Shown piece after piece: positions 1 through 12,232 of a stretch of DNA of 64,000 nucleotides (the first letter of the stretch is position 1; each line of letters starts with the position of its first letter). Both the position numbers and the translations under genes were made by a program. Origin of the DNA: Scylla paramamosain (lineage: Eukaryota; Arthropoda; Malacostraca; Decapoda; Portunidae). The notes below the pieces were generated by a model. That model was not told the origin of the DNA. It worked only from the letters and a program-made list of their open reading frames with translations, and did not search any database. Location of the stretch: the NCBI RefSeq assembly GCF_035594125.1, contig NC_087183.1, forward strand, positions 17,984,868-18,048,867, written 5' to 3'.

Positions 1-203
1 TTTTTCAATCCTTTCTCACTTCCTCCAGCTATCCTTTCATTCCTTCCTCATGTCCACCTTCCACCTCCTTCTTCTCTCTCTCTCTCTTCCTCTCTCCCTC
101 CTTCACGCCCAAGCACTGACATCTGTCCTCCTCCTCCTCCTTCTCCTCTCACCCCGCGCCTCGCCTCGTTGCAGTCACTAGCAATGGGGGTTGAATTTGC
201 AAC

Positions 204-345
204 TTGTGGTAGTGGTAGTAGTAGTAGCACTAGTAGTAGTAGTAGAAGTAGTAGTAGTAGTAGTGGTAGTAGTAGTAGTAGTAGTAATAGTAGTAGTAGT
301 AGCAGTAGCAGTGGTAGTGGTTGTTGTTGTTGTTGTTGTTGTTTG
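204..345 (+). repeat. (AGT)n then (TTG)n trinucleotide tract
   Basis: Interrupted AGT/TAG repeats, then GTTGTT repeats. Poly-Ser and poly-Leu frames here are artefacts. Confidence 0.95.
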
Positions 346-361
346 TTGTTTCCTCGTTGGT

Positions 362-362
<1 letters not shown>

Positions 363-433
<71 letters not shown>
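363..433 (+). repeat. (AG)n microsatellite
   Basis: Uninterrupted AG dinucleotides. Confidence 0.97.
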
Positions 434-435
<2 letters not shown>

Positions 436-900
436 ATACCATACGTACACCTTAACAATCCCGCATCATTTTGTCCTCTCATCATTGTCCTCTCATAGTT
501 TTTGTTCTTGCTGCTTTGCTCTCCCTGACCTAACCTGTCGCCAACGCTTAAGGCTCTGACACCATGACCCGCCTAAGTGTCTTCACGTGTCTCACTCTCC
601 TCGGCTCCTCTTTTAACCAGTACGTGGTGACACAAGACAGTCGCGGCGTGGCCTTCTAAGAGTACCACTGGATCCTGGGTATTGCTCGGCCCTTTATCAC
701 GCACACACGAAAAAGAAATGCTAATAGAAGGAAGAGGATGCTTAACTGTTGTCTGTCACGTGTTAGAGTGCGTTTGAGTGTTTGTTTAGTGGTGATTGTA
801 TGTGTTTAGCGGGTGATTTTTATGCAAGGACGCTGGCATAGGGCAACAAAGAGGAAGAAAAAGAGGCCCACTCGGGTGTTATTCCCTACAGAGAAAGCAA
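436..900. other. Intergenic, nothing recognised
   Basis: Unique-looking DNA without a supported gene. Confidence 0.5.
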
Positions 901-906
901 AAAGGA

Positions 907-907
<1 letters not shown>

Positions 908-956
<49 letters not shown>

Positions 957-976
957 AGGATATATATATATATATT
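908..976 (+). repeat. (TG)n then (AT)n microsatellites
   Basis: (TG)n at 908-952 and (AT)n at 960-975. Confidence 0.95.
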
Positions 977-1009
977 TTTTTTATGGAAAGATGCGGAGTT
1001 GTACGCATT

Positions 1010-2060
1010 CTAACCTTGGATAAGAAGCGTGGCAGCGAGGACCCAGGCACCACGCCACCGCCCACACGCCATGGCTGCGGGGGCGGCCTGGCCTGGCTCA
1101 CACTGGTTGACTTAGCGGCTCGTGGCTCACACAGAGTCACGCCTCGTCCACGGCGCCGTCCCGGGACACTGAGAGGAACCTTCAGCGCTTCTCAGGTTCC
1201 CTCTGGTTCGAGTGGCGGTGAGGCAGGCGCGACCCGTGACCTACCTTGGCGCGGCTCCTCACTCGCCTCCTTCAGGGCACAGCCAGCGGGGACTCATCGT
1301 GGCCTGAGTGCGCTGCCTCGCCAAGTCCTGGATGGCCAGCGGTGCCCTCATGCAGCGTCAGCTCGAGCACGCCTTCCTGTCGCCACCAAACACTTCATCG
1401 GGAAGCGAGAGAACTTTGAGGAAACTTTTTACAAGTGTCCACTGCGTGCCCCGCTTGTCGGTTCAGAGAGCGGGAACTGTCAGAGAAGTGCAGACATGTT
1501 TAGTGCATGGCTTGTGGCTGTGGCGTGCGGCGTCACGTCACGCAGGGCCACTTAGCGAGGGCCGGAGCGAGGGACACCGACACCCTACCCCTAGCGCGGC
1601 CAACGAGCTACTGGCACCTTGATCGGCCTTATCATTGGGCGAGCGGGCGTGCTGCTGCCACCCGCCAGTCAACGCCAGCAAGGCACCAGCGACCCTCAGC
1701 CTCGCACGTCTCAGGCCGCGCCACCCATGACAGCACGCGCGGCAAGGAACACAGGGACACCATATCTTATTGACGCGGAGGCGGGCGAGACAAGGCCTGA
1801 GTGAAAGTAAAAGTAATAAAGATATCAAACACTGGTCTCGATTTCAGTGAAGGAAGAAAGTCGGGGGAAACTACAAGTGTGAAATGTATCTTGTAAGACG
1901 ACCTGATGTGATTCTCGTCCTTTGCAGCGCGGCGAAGGACGATAGAGCAGGAGGGGCGGTGGAGGAATGGGGGGAGGGGGGGGCGCAGGTGGGCGGGGTG
2001 CTGCAGCCTGAGTCTTGCAGGCGATACCAGAACACCTGTTATACCTGGTGACAATCAAGA
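1010..2060. other. GC-rich block without recognisable gene
   Basis: About 1 kb of CpG-containing GC-rich sequence, unlike the AT-rich and microsatellite-rich flanks. It contains open frames (983-1555 plus, 1767-2085 minus) whose translations are Arg/Ala/Pro-rich and match no family I know. It could be the promoter or first exon of a gene outside the window, or simply GC-rich unique DNA. Confidence 0.3.
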
Positions 2061-2586
2061 GCGAGGCTGGCGTGGAAAAATGCATCTGAATAATTTATTT
2101 GTCGTGTTGTTATGATTCACTATTTCCTTTGTACTGTTGATGCATTTGTCGAGTGAAAGATGCACGCTGATCGCTTTAAAATTTTGGCATCTCTTTTCAT
2201 TTGTTCGCCAGGTGTAATCCTACTTGCTTTGACAATTATCATACAAAGCTACTCAGGTAAGAGAGAAGAAACGTAGAATGCATTAAGTTATGGAGCTACG
2301 TGACTGTGCCTCACTCCCTGGCCGCTGAGCCTCTGCCGGGTAATGACTCCTTGCCCTGGAGCGGAGGAGCAAAGAATTCACTGATCCGCTGCTTTCCGGA
2401 TTGAGAAACTTAGACAATAGTCGTTGGTCCCTTACGCCAAATAACGCCGTGTCAACTGCACAAAGTCTTTCACCCATCTTATCAAGAGGAACAGCCTCCT
2501 CCGCCCAGACCAGCCGCTCGCACACCACACAGGAGCGAAGTTGCAATTGTCCCCCGCTTACTCCCCTGACATTATGTAGTGGGGCT

Positions 2587-2589
<3 letters not shown>

Positions 2590-2676
<87 letters not shown>
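2590..2676 (+). repeat. (GA)n microsatellite
   Basis: Uninterrupted GA dinucleotides. Confidence 0.97.
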
Positions 2677-2677
<1 letters not shown>

Positions 2678-3254
2678 GCGAAGATTAGACCAGAATATGA
2701 AGGAAGATGTCACTAATACCACACGGGGCCTCATCGTTATCATTGCAGTTCAGGGACGAGACAGCGTGAAGACTAGACGAAAATGTAAGGGAAGACGTCA
2801 CCAGTGTTACCAATGTCACCGCCACACGAGACTTCATGGGTATAATCGTCTCTCCTGGCCTCTCATTTCCCTCTCTTTTAAGTGTCAGAGGGAAGCTTGC
2901 GTCATCAGTAGAGCAGTTTGAGGTTCATTAAGCTGCTTCCTTTCCCACACACACACACACACACACACGCACACACACACACGGCGGCCTCTTCTAAGCC
3001 TGAGAGTCCAATCCTTCCCCGGCGTCCCGAGATTGGAGCCCCGGGCCGCGTCACGCTTCAAGAGGGAGATGAAGTGAAACAAGACTAAGCCGCAGCGACA
3101 ACACGCCCCGTTGACACAGATGTGGGGGTTCCTGCGGCGCGGCGGCCCGGTGCGCGGACACTCCTCAGGCTGGATTGACTTTGGCACTTTGGACAAGTTT
3201 TAGATCGAGCCAGATTACCGTCCAACCAGGCTGACCAGTCGCTGCTCCGCCACT

Positions 3255-3445
3255 ACACAGCGCCACCACGCCAAAACGCTACAACGTCACGCCAAAACGC
3301 CATTACGCCAAAATGCCATTACGCCACAAAAGTCAAGGTGCATTGATGCCAAAACGCTAAAACGCTATAACGCCAAAACATCACAACGCCACAAAACAAT
3401 TATTTCAAAACGCCACAACTTTACAACGCCACAACGCATCTACAT
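3255..3445 (+). repeat. Short imperfect tandem array, ACGCCA-based
   Basis: About 20 degenerate copies of a 7-11 bp unit around ACGCCAAAACGC / ACGCCACAAC, without a coding frame. Confidence 0.75.
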
Positions 3446-3451
3446 ATAATA

Positions 3452-3895
<444 letters not shown>

Positions 3896-4645
3896 TCCCT
3901 CACTCTCGACCTTTCTTCCTACTTTCCTACTTCCATACCTTCATCCCTCCCTCGTTCCTCCATTCCTTCCCCCTTTCCCTCGTTCGCTCTTTATTCATAA
4001 TTTCCCTCGCCCTCTCTCTCTCTCTCTCCCTCTCTCCTTATTTCCCTGCATTCCCTTCCCCCATTACCTCTTTTACCTTCCTATCTCCCTCCTTTAAACA
4101 TCCCTCCCTCTCCCTGTGACCCTACCTATGACTCTCCCTATGACCTCTTCCTTACGCTGGCTGGGAGAAGCTGTGGAGGGAGGAGGGAAAGAGAAGTAGG
4201 GGAAGGAGGAGGAGAGAGGCACTTTCTGGCGGCTACTCGGCCCCACCAGGCATTGCGATGGAACTTGGGACATTAGGAAGGTGAAGTTGTGAGGTAGAGG
4301 CACGTTACCTGGCTGATGGCGCCTCTATTGGAGGTCGATACTCGCCAAGTGGAGAATAGTGAGGGTAAATATGGGGCCGAGTGTTATTCGGGTGTTGGAG
4401 GTCAATTCTGCCGTGGCGTGGAGGGAGGGGCGGTCCAGGGAAGGGGGTGAGGAGAAGGAGGCAAGGGATCCGAGTCCTAAGGGTCGAGAAGGCGCGAGTT
4501 TTCTTGACTAAATTACGCCGCGTGAAGGAGAAGGCGAGGGGCGGCCAGCTACTGCCGACCAGTCTATGTTCTCAGGAGCTTCGGGAAGTGTAATTATGCT
4601 CGACAAGACGATAGCGGCTTTTGAAGAATGGCCGCCATTAGACGC

Positions 4646-4650
<5 letters not shown>

Positions 4651-4737
<87 letters not shown>
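4651..4737 (+). repeat. (GA)n microsatellite
   Basis: Uninterrupted GA dinucleotides. Confidence 0.97.
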
Positions 4738-4738
<1 letters not shown>

Positions 4739-5362
4739 CTGCCTGACAAAGTTAGGTGTCCTGACTGTCAGTGTGAATATTTAACCAATATTTTTTTTTT
4801 AAGACTCAAGACTCGTGTATCTCTTTCTTCTCCTAATTTTCAGTTGTTGCCTTTCTTGTTTCACTTCCTTGCATTTACAGGAGACATGGCGAGGATTGGA
4901 AATAGAGATAAGTAAAATGGACTAATCATTAAAGTTCCTCCTTATTGCTCTTTCGTGATCGATATACCGTGAAACTGTTGGAAAGGAAGTCAATTTACAG
5001 CCAAAAATCCCTCAGTACTGTCTATAGGCCATCTGACATCCTTTGACTTCTTGAATAATCTCAGTTGATCATTAGCACCAAGTGGTTATGCCAAGTGGTT
5101 ATGACAGAAAGACAGGATTAGAAAAAGTAGCATCTGGAAGGACTCAGCATCATTTCAGCTTAAGATACTACACGGAAAGGAGCAAAACAAGTTCTTAGAT
5201 CCAATAATAACGCAAATCCTTTAGTACGCAAACACTTGGACACCTCAATGGACTCCTCCGCCTCTGCTTTGATCCTCGAGGGTTTGGGTCTTGTGTCGCA
5301 GCTTGAAGTGTCTCTTTGGACCACACTCAAATGTCAAGGCGTCATGTCTAGCTCCTACTTTT

Positions 5363-5465
5363 TAACAGGCTCTAGTGGAGCTTCCTGAGGTTTTCGAGGG
5401 TGTTTTCATGATTCCAGTGATAGTTTAACAAGGAATCTACATCGTTAATAATGTAAAATATATAG
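5363..5465 (-). repeat. MITE-like family M, partial copy
   Basis: Carries GTGTTTTCATGATTCCAGTG and ATAGTTTAACAAGGAATCTA, the core shared with copies at 14.1, 27.9, 34.9 and 49.3 kb. Ends are missing. Confidence 0.5.
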
Positions 5466-5489
5466 AGTACCTGACTAATCATGTGTGTG

Positions 5490-5490
<1 letters not shown>

Positions 5491-5557
<67 letters not shown>
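5491..5557 (+). repeat. (GA)n microsatellite
   Basis: Uninterrupted GA dinucleotides after a short (GT)n. Confidence 0.97.
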
Positions 5558-5559
<2 letters not shown>

Positions 5560-5789
5560 CCACCGTGTCGAGGATGCCGCCCCAGTGATGGATGGCGACG
5601 AAGGTTCTCACGCCGGTGGAAAACATGCCGATATAAACAATAATAATCTGTCACTCCCTCTTATTTATGCTGCACAAGACTCGCCCGGGAACTGAGGCGT
5701 CGCGTCCACCTGCTTGGAATTACAGGGCAGCGAAGGCCGAAGCTCATCTCTCACACCCTTGCTAACCTGCTAACTGATCGCCTGCCTTC

Positions 5790-6130
5790 CTCCTCTCTCG
5801 CTTTACAAGGCTTTCTACTTCCTCTCACCTCTATTATCCTCCCAATGCAATAGTTAACCAGTATTCTCAATCTTGCATCCCTTTTTAATGGTTAAATTCT
5901 CTGCACCAGGCTTTTTCTACTTTCTCTCACCCTTATTGTGTCCATCTTCCCAATGCAAAAGTTAACCAGTGTTCTCAATCTTGCATCTCTTTTAATGGTA
6001 AAACTCCGGAACTCTCCGCCTGATTCTGTATTCCTCCCTGCCTATGACATGAACTCTTTCGAGAGGAAAGGTTTCTACTTTCTCTCACCCTTTATTTTGT
6101 CCACTTCCCCAATGCAATATAGTTACTAGT
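5790..6130 (+). mobile_element. LINE 3'-end fragments, two to three partial copies
   Basis: Three head-to-tail related segments share TTTCTACTTTCTCTCACCC, CCCAATGCAA and GTTAACCAGTNTTCTCAATC. The frame around 5950-6090 gives KLRNSPPDSVFLPAYDMNSF, a decayed WNSLP-type ORF2 C-terminus. Related sequence recurs at 60215-60404. Confidence 0.5.
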
Positions 6131-6173
6131 AATTTCAGTCTCTCATCCATTTTAAATTCTTGAACTCCTTGCC

Positions 6174-6211
<38 letters not shown>

Positions 6212-6449
6212 GTGAAGTAACCCAGCCACTAACAGATGAGCCAATCAGAGGGCGGCATAGGTTGGCGGCCACCAATTAGATTACACAAATGGTCCTGAGG
6301 GAAGATACTCCGCCCTGACGCACTCTGATTCACACTCGTATAGGCACAAGTCCACCCCAGCCAATGGTCTTATTTTGAAGCCCTGTGAAGCTTCAACAGT
6401 GGTGGTAGTGGTGGTGGTGGTGGTGGTAGTTTTAGTATTGATGGTGCAC

Positions 6450-6760
6450 TCACATCCACCCACCCACAGCCGTAACTCCATCCATCTATCCACCGACTCA
6501 CACTCACCCACCCACCTCCTGTAGTCCACCCATCCAGCCACCCACTCAACCACATCCACCCATCCATCTACTGCACACTACCTACAGGCCCACCCGCTCA
6601 TCCATCCACTCGTCTCCTACCCATTAACCCGCCCACACTCACCAAACCATCCACCTACCAACCCATCCACTGCACTTTGACCTACCCATCCACAACAACC
6701 ACCCCACTAATCTATCCACCCATCCTTCCATTGTCCACCTACTCACTCATTCATTATCTC
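6450..6760 (+). repeat. CCATCCACCCA-rich imperfect array
   Basis: C-rich array of CCATCCA and CCACCCA units, preceded by a (GGT)n stretch at 6401-6430. The minus-strand Trp/Gly/Asp frames across it are repeat translations, not genes. Confidence 0.8.
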
Positions 6761-7189
6761 ACCAAGTGTCTCTAGTACCAAATATCCTGAGGCCTATTTG
6801 CACTCAGGCTGATCTGTCTTGAGGATCATCTAACCTAAGTACCATCCACCCCAGTACCAAGTGACTAGCTCCTGTAATAGTAGTAGTAGTGATGGTGATA
6901 GTTGTTGTAGTACTATATTAGTAGTAGTAGTAGTAGTAGTAGTATCTATTGGTCTCACGATTAGTTATTGTGAATTAAAGAGAAATTCATGTTTTTCTCA
7001 AATCTAGTTCTTCACCCATCTTAGTTTTTCCTTTTCATTTATATTAATAGGAAAACTTTCAACATATTTCAGCATAGTTTCAGCATCTCAAGGAAGACAG
7101 GCAGAAGGATACAATGGGTGTTGAGGTAATTCATTGCAAACTATATAAAAAAATTGTTTTATTAAAATGTTACATTATTTTTAATTTAG

Positions 7190-7560
7190 TGTTTTTAAAA
7201 CTCTACTAAAAGCCCTCAATCAATGATTTTAGGTCATTGATTTTAGGTTTCCTTGAGTCTACCTTTTAAAACTCTACTAAAGGTTCTCAGTTAATCATTT
7301 TAGGTTTCCTGTGGTCTACCTCTTAAAACTCTGGTATAGGTCCTCAATAAAATATGTTTCCTGGAGTCTTTCTCTTAAAATTCTAAAGGTTCTTGATTTT
7401 AGGTTTATTTGAGCTTATTCCTCAAAACTTTACTGAAGGTCATCAGTCAAAATTATAATTCAAGGTTTACTGGGATCTATATCTTAAAACTCTATGGGTC
7501 CTCAGTTAATAATTTTAGGTTTCCTCAAATGTACCTCTTAAAACTCTACTAAGTTTTGAT
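7190..7560 (+). repeat. Minisatellite of ~55-70 bp units in PRIM2 3' flank
   Basis: About seven diverged units built on TTAAAACTCTACTAAAGG, TCCTCAGTTAAT and ATTTTAGGTTTCCT. It begins about 120 bp past the PRIM2 stop codon and may be transcribed as 3' UTR. Minus-strand AATAAA occurs inside it (7404-7409) and beyond it (7158-7163). Confidence 0.75.
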
Positions 7561-7677
7561 CTTTCATTCAGTTACTTTAAGATCCACTTCACATGCCTTA
7601 GTCCAGCTCTTCTTGTCACCAGACTCATCCTCTATCACATCACATCCTGTAACCTTAACATCTTTAATGATGATGGG

Positions 7678-10607
7678 TCAAGATAATAACTTCTCACCAC
7701 TGACAACCTTTAGATAATATTGTGACGGTCTGTTAAAGAGACACTGAGGCATCAAGGCTGTGATGTCCTCAATATCAACTACAAATTTTCCTCCTGCAGT
7801 GTTAATTTTGCCAGGACAGCCAGCATCACACACTGCACTTCCCCTTGAACATCCTTCGCCACCACTCGTATGCAAGCCAGCATCTCCCGTGGTATGGGTT
7901 TGTGAGATGCCACGTGCCTCTCTCTGAGTAGTCATGATGATGGTGGTGGTGGTGGTGGTGGCCAGCACTGCCCCACACTCAGGGGCAGCGTTGGGGCCCA
8001 CCAATCTTGAGAGTCCAATCTCTCCTGTGACACGATGACCTGCTTGTTCCAAACTACTGTTGGGTGTGGTATTGGTTACTTTTTGTTGCATTTTAAGCAA
8101 TGTGAAGGCCATGAGGGTCTTACAGGCAGCGGAGGGTCTCCCAGCCATCATCTCCATGGAAATGACATCCTCAATGTGGGTGTTGGTGCCAAGCAGCGGC
8201 TGCAGCAGGGGCATCACCTGGTCAGGCCTGTAGGTGCTGAAGGGGCACCCACCTTTCTCTTGGGGGTGAGATTCTATTTGCTAAAGGGAGAAATAAGTAA
8301 TTTAATAATGCATAACTAATAGAACTTAATAAGCTAAGCTTGTTTTTCCAAGATGACCACTATATACAACACCATTAATGTTCACTTATTCCACAACAAT
8401 AATACTGTACATAAACTATGGTGGATATCACATGGCTGGCCACTTGATAAGGCCACCAGGTCTTGAAGATCCTGTCATGCCTACCTGTAATCTTGAGCAG
8501 GAGTGTGATGCGCAGTTGACTTTTCGTCCCTCCAAGCCGTACATGTGTCTTATACTGTATGCGTAGCGATTCTTGCTGCCTTGCCACGCATGCTGGCAGC
8601 CCCCTGAGCCGCTGCTGTGAGGTTTGCTGTAATAACTTTCCCAGAAGGCAATATTCTCATCCAAAGGCAACCCAATGTCCTTCAGGTACAAGGTGAACCG
8701 GTACCTTTCATAGTGGCGGAGTCGATTGTGACGCTTCAAGTCTTTATGCAGGTCTTGCATGCACAGGGGAAAATGTCTGGCTTCCTTTTCTATCTGTGTG
8801 TGCTTCAGGTATCTTGAGGGTCTTATGATTTTTCCTACATGATGTTCTCTGTACAATCTGTACAGATTCTTGATGATGGCAGCAATTCTTTTATCTTCTA
8901 GTATATCCTCATGTACTTTACTAGCCACCAACTGCTTGAACCCAAGAACAAATAATGTCTCAAAGAGGCAACACAATAACTGCACCACCTGTGAGCACTC
9001 CACCACTGCCTGGCCCACCTCCAGCACCACACTGCGGGTCTTCACCAGGGGCAGCACCAGGGTCCATGGAACTGTTGGAAAAGTGACAATGAATTAAAAT
9101 CTTAACACCAGTTTATCCCGAAGATACACTGAACTAGGTATCAGCCATCCTCTACTGGTGACCAAACAATCAGAGGATGCTGCACTTTGTTACCTCAGCT
9201 CATCTTAAATGCAAGATACTGAAGACAAGGTGTAATGAACAGGCCTCAAGAACTCTAATAAGACAGCAAGCCTCAGAAATGGCAAAGACTGGGGAATGGC
9301 AACATAGTGTCACCACTTCCCAACACTTAACACATCAGATATGTGGTGTAGATGAGTGTAATGTTTATTTTATATGTTCATTTAGAACTAAATAAAGAAT
9401 AAAACTATAAATAACAAAGCCAAAAAGAGAACAGTATGGCACAGACATGCAATGAGCAAAGGCTGCAGCATGACTAACACACACACAGTGATCATGTACC
9501 ATCTGCCATGTACCTTGTTCCAAAACTAAATTATGGTACAGCAAATGAAGCTGTTATGAGTTCAAAATTTTGTTCACAAACTGATTTGTTTGAAAAGCAA
9601 GCCATTTGCTACTGTAGTAATGAGGTTGAGAGACATGCATACCTTTAACAGAGTGGTGGCACAGCTTTCGGTCCTCACACTCATTCATCCCAGCAGCTAC
9701 AAGACTTCTTAACACTTTTTGTAGTTGTTGAATGAATACATGTTGTGAATGTGTGAGATATACGCTCTCTAAAGCAAGACCCGAGTGAGTCAGTGCCTCT
9801 GATATGGTATCCCTTATTGCCACTTCTCCTCCGCACACCAGTCGATGTTCCAAGAATAATGTTTCTGCACTGGTCAGGAAACTTTGAAATTTCCCATCAC
9901 CTAAAGCTGCGAGTCTGAAAGATAAGAAAACGGATTAAACTGATACTCATGATACAGTTTATTACACACCTGCACACACAAGAAATATGGACATTAAACT
10001 CAATTAGCATTTAGGGACTGGCAGCTTCAGTGAAACTTTTTTTTTTAGCCTTTTGTTGCCCTTGGACAGAGCCCCTCTTAAATAAAAGAAGTAAATAAAT
10101 AAATAAATTAGTGATAGTTATGTAAATATATATGACAATAATTTCATGCAGTCAAACAGTCACCCTTGGAGTCACAGGTATCAGTACTGTGGTTTAAGAT
10201 TGCTATATTAATATTCAGCCTGTAATCAAGGAGATAAAAGTTGGCAAGAAAAGATCAACTAACCTGAGCATGTAAGACGTGGTGCAGTCCTTCTCTGTGC
10301 CTTCGATGAGACAGTCACTGTTGAAGGCAAGATTGAGGTGGTCACGGAAGAGATTCTGGATCTTCTCATTGTCACCCCAGCGCTGGTGAAGCTGCAAAGT
10401 GTGCATACAAGGATAAATATTTATAAATGTAAATAAACAATATAGCCATACCTTACTTCTCAACAGCCTATTAAGAGTAAACTACTCACATTATAGAACT
10501 GGCTTAAGTATATCTACCTGACATAGATAAAGAAGTCTTGTTTCCGCGTCCTTCATGAGTGAGTACAGCGACGTTATGCCTGTGGGAGGCAGGAGGTAGA
10601 AGCTCAT
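7678..10607 (-). CDS. PRIM2: DNA primase large subunit (5 coding exons)
   Basis: Regulatory large subunit of eukaryotic primase, part of the DNA polymerase alpha-primase complex that makes RNA-DNA primers in the nucleus. Exons in coding order: 10607-10518, 10391-10264, 9914-9643, 9071-8485, 8280-7678. Every intron is GT..AG and the phases join to 559 codons plus TGA. The N-terminal FYLLPP, the YMLRLA segment, VPWTLVLPL, then FPLC (C267), RYAYSIRHMYGLEG (332-345), SHSC (C355), GGCPF (C371) and AAC (C412) follow the order and spacing of PRIM2; the four cysteines are the known 4Fe-4S ligands. Human PRIM2 is 509 residues. The extra length lies after C412, where about 130 low-complexity residues precede NRPSQYY, which resembles the family's HPNQYF motif. 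The start is the first ATG after an in-frame TAA 30 bases upstream. About 25 N-terminal residues seen in human are therefore absent, or sit on an unseen exon. Confidence 0.93.
10014..10110 (+). mobile_element. GGGACTGGCA-type retroelement tail copy in PRIM2 intron 2
   Basis: GGGACTGGCAGCTTCAGTG, a T run, TTGTTGCCCTTGGACAG, CCCCTCTTAAATAAA and an (AAAT)n end. The same order of blocks occurs at 43632-43722 and, inverted, at 43335-43463. It looks like the 3' tail of a LINE. Confidence 0.55.
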
Positions 10608-10739
10608 TTCTTGTGGTTCTTGAAGCCACGTTTATATTCTGTAATTAAAAATATAAGCATGAAACACTAAAATCAAATTTCTATACAGTGCTGTCTGATG
10701 TTTCCCACAGTCACACTCTCTACCACACTCTGCTGATTT

Positions 10740-11105
10740 ATTTTATTTACTTTGGCTCCTACTATTGGCACGATAGGACATTGTTACAAAATCCTTCTTC
10801 CTTACAGTCGTTGTGATGCCAGACATGGATTCTTTTCAGCCAGAGTAGTGAAAATCTGGAACTCACTTCCAATCAGTGTGGCAGAAGCAGATTTTCTTGA
10901 TAGTTTTAAGAAAGGATTGATTAACTTCTTGAGTCAATGCCTGTCTAATTTCTGCTGCTAATTTGCCTGATATACCCTTGGCATTTGTTCTGCGCTTATA
11001 GCACACTTTCAAGCCCCTTTTATTGATAAGCATTCCTCGGTGATTCTCTCTAGGGCTGGCGTGCTAGCCGTGCCGCGTTCCCTCTTGGGAGCCTAACCAG
11101 GTAAG
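10740..11105 (+). mobile_element. LINE fragment, C-terminal end of reverse-transcriptase ORF
   Basis: The frame ending at 10961 reads RCDARHGFFSARVVKIWNSLP followed by DSFKKGLINFL. The FFSxRVVxxWNSLP...SFKxxL pattern is the usual C-terminus of non-LTR retrotransposon ORF2 proteins. Only this end is present, with a short 3' tail. It is 5'-truncated and not functional, and lies just upstream of PRIM2 on the opposite strand. Confidence 0.75.
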
Positions 11106-11149
11106 AACATTCCTGGCAAGAGATGATCACTTTTATGTTGTAAAACAGG

Positions 11150-11315
11150 CTGTGTGTATTTACCTAGTTGTTGTGGTTTACAGGAGGGGAGTAATTTCAT
11201 AGTATCCCGTCTCTGTATCTATCCAGTTTGGTCTTAAAAGCATGGACAGTTATGGCATATACTTTTTGATGTCTCTTCTACAGTTAACTTTCTTCAACTT
11301 CTTACTGTGTCCCCT

Positions 11316-11356
<41 letters not shown>

Positions 11357-11590
11357 CTCTGAGGAGATGCACACCATTGCCTGATGTACTCACCTCTCAA
11401 TACAAAGTGCAGAAATGGTGAGGTCCTCGTATCCTTCAAGGGTGCAGTTATCCTAAAGATCTTACAAGCCCTTGTGATATGTCTGTCTGTTCTCTGTCTC
11501 CCTTTATTATCACGGGTTGCCTTCTCCTCTTTGTGATCTCTCCTTCTTATGTATCTAGGACCTTCTAGCATAGTTTATCACTTTTTTCTT
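11150..11590 (+). repeat. Degenerate dispersed repeat (TTTACCTAGTTGT type)
   Basis: TATTTACCTAGTTGTTGTGG, then ATCCCGTCTCTGTATCTATC and CTTCTTACTGTGTCCCCTTG. This resembles a family I remember as common in decapod genomes. It is interrupted by (GT)n at 11323-11355. No second copy is visible here, so the assignment rests on memory. Confidence 0.3.
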
Positions 11591-12078
11591 CCTCATCTTT
11601 ATCGTCATATAGTCCCAGTACTTCTCCTGATCCCTCGTATTTCTTCAGCCGCGGGGTGACTGAGTCAACAGTGAATGAAGCTGTGATCTATGGACCCGTG
11701 TTTGTTTACATTCAGCGCACACTGAGGCTCAACATTCGCCCTCTGTAACGGCACTTCCAGGCACTTCTCTCCAGTAAGGGAAAATATTTTATCATGGCAC
11801 GATTCTTGTACTTAATTGTTTATTTATTTAGTTATTATTTATACCTTTTTCATTTTTTCATGTGAAAAGAAAAAACTCCGTTTCATATTTCACAAAAAAA
11901 GATAGTTTTCCGAGTTATTTCTTAGTTGTTTAGATTACAAATAAACATCAGTAACAAAAATTAACAAAGTCGTGAAATAGACTATTGTGCATAAAAACAG
12001 TTATCCATAATATTTATACATAATATTTTATCCGTTGCTTGCTAAAGGAAATATTAATCCTCAGGAATTTAAAAGAGC

Positions 12079-12120
12079 AAGAACATAAGAAAATAAGGGA
12101 AGCTGCAAGAAACCATGTTA
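12079..12120 (+). repeat. Short copy of the GAACATAAG-type repeat head
   Basis: AAGAACATAAGAAAATAAGG followed by GAAGCTGCAAGAAACCA matches the heads at 63391 and 63592. Confidence 0.6.
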
Positions 12121-12182
12121 TCATCTTCCGTGAGTACATTCCAATTATCAATATAATGTTTACAATGTGAGAAAGAGAGAGG

Positions 12183-12185
<3 letters not shown>

Positions 12186-12222
<37 letters not shown>

Positions 12223-12232
12223 AGAGAGAGAG
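12186..12232 (+). repeat. (GT)n-(GA)n compound microsatellite
   Basis: GT repeats switching to GA repeats. Confidence 0.9.

Noticed and set aside
169..498. Poly-Ser open frame
   Set aside because: Translation of (AGT)n and (AG)n microsatellites.
983..1555. 190-codon plus-strand frame in GC-rich DNA
   Set aside because: Arg/Pro/Ala-rich composition expected from GC-rich DNA, with no recognisable family and no splice context.
8035..8319. Plus-strand frame opposite PRIM2 exon 5
   Set aside because: Shadow of the PRIM2 coding strand.
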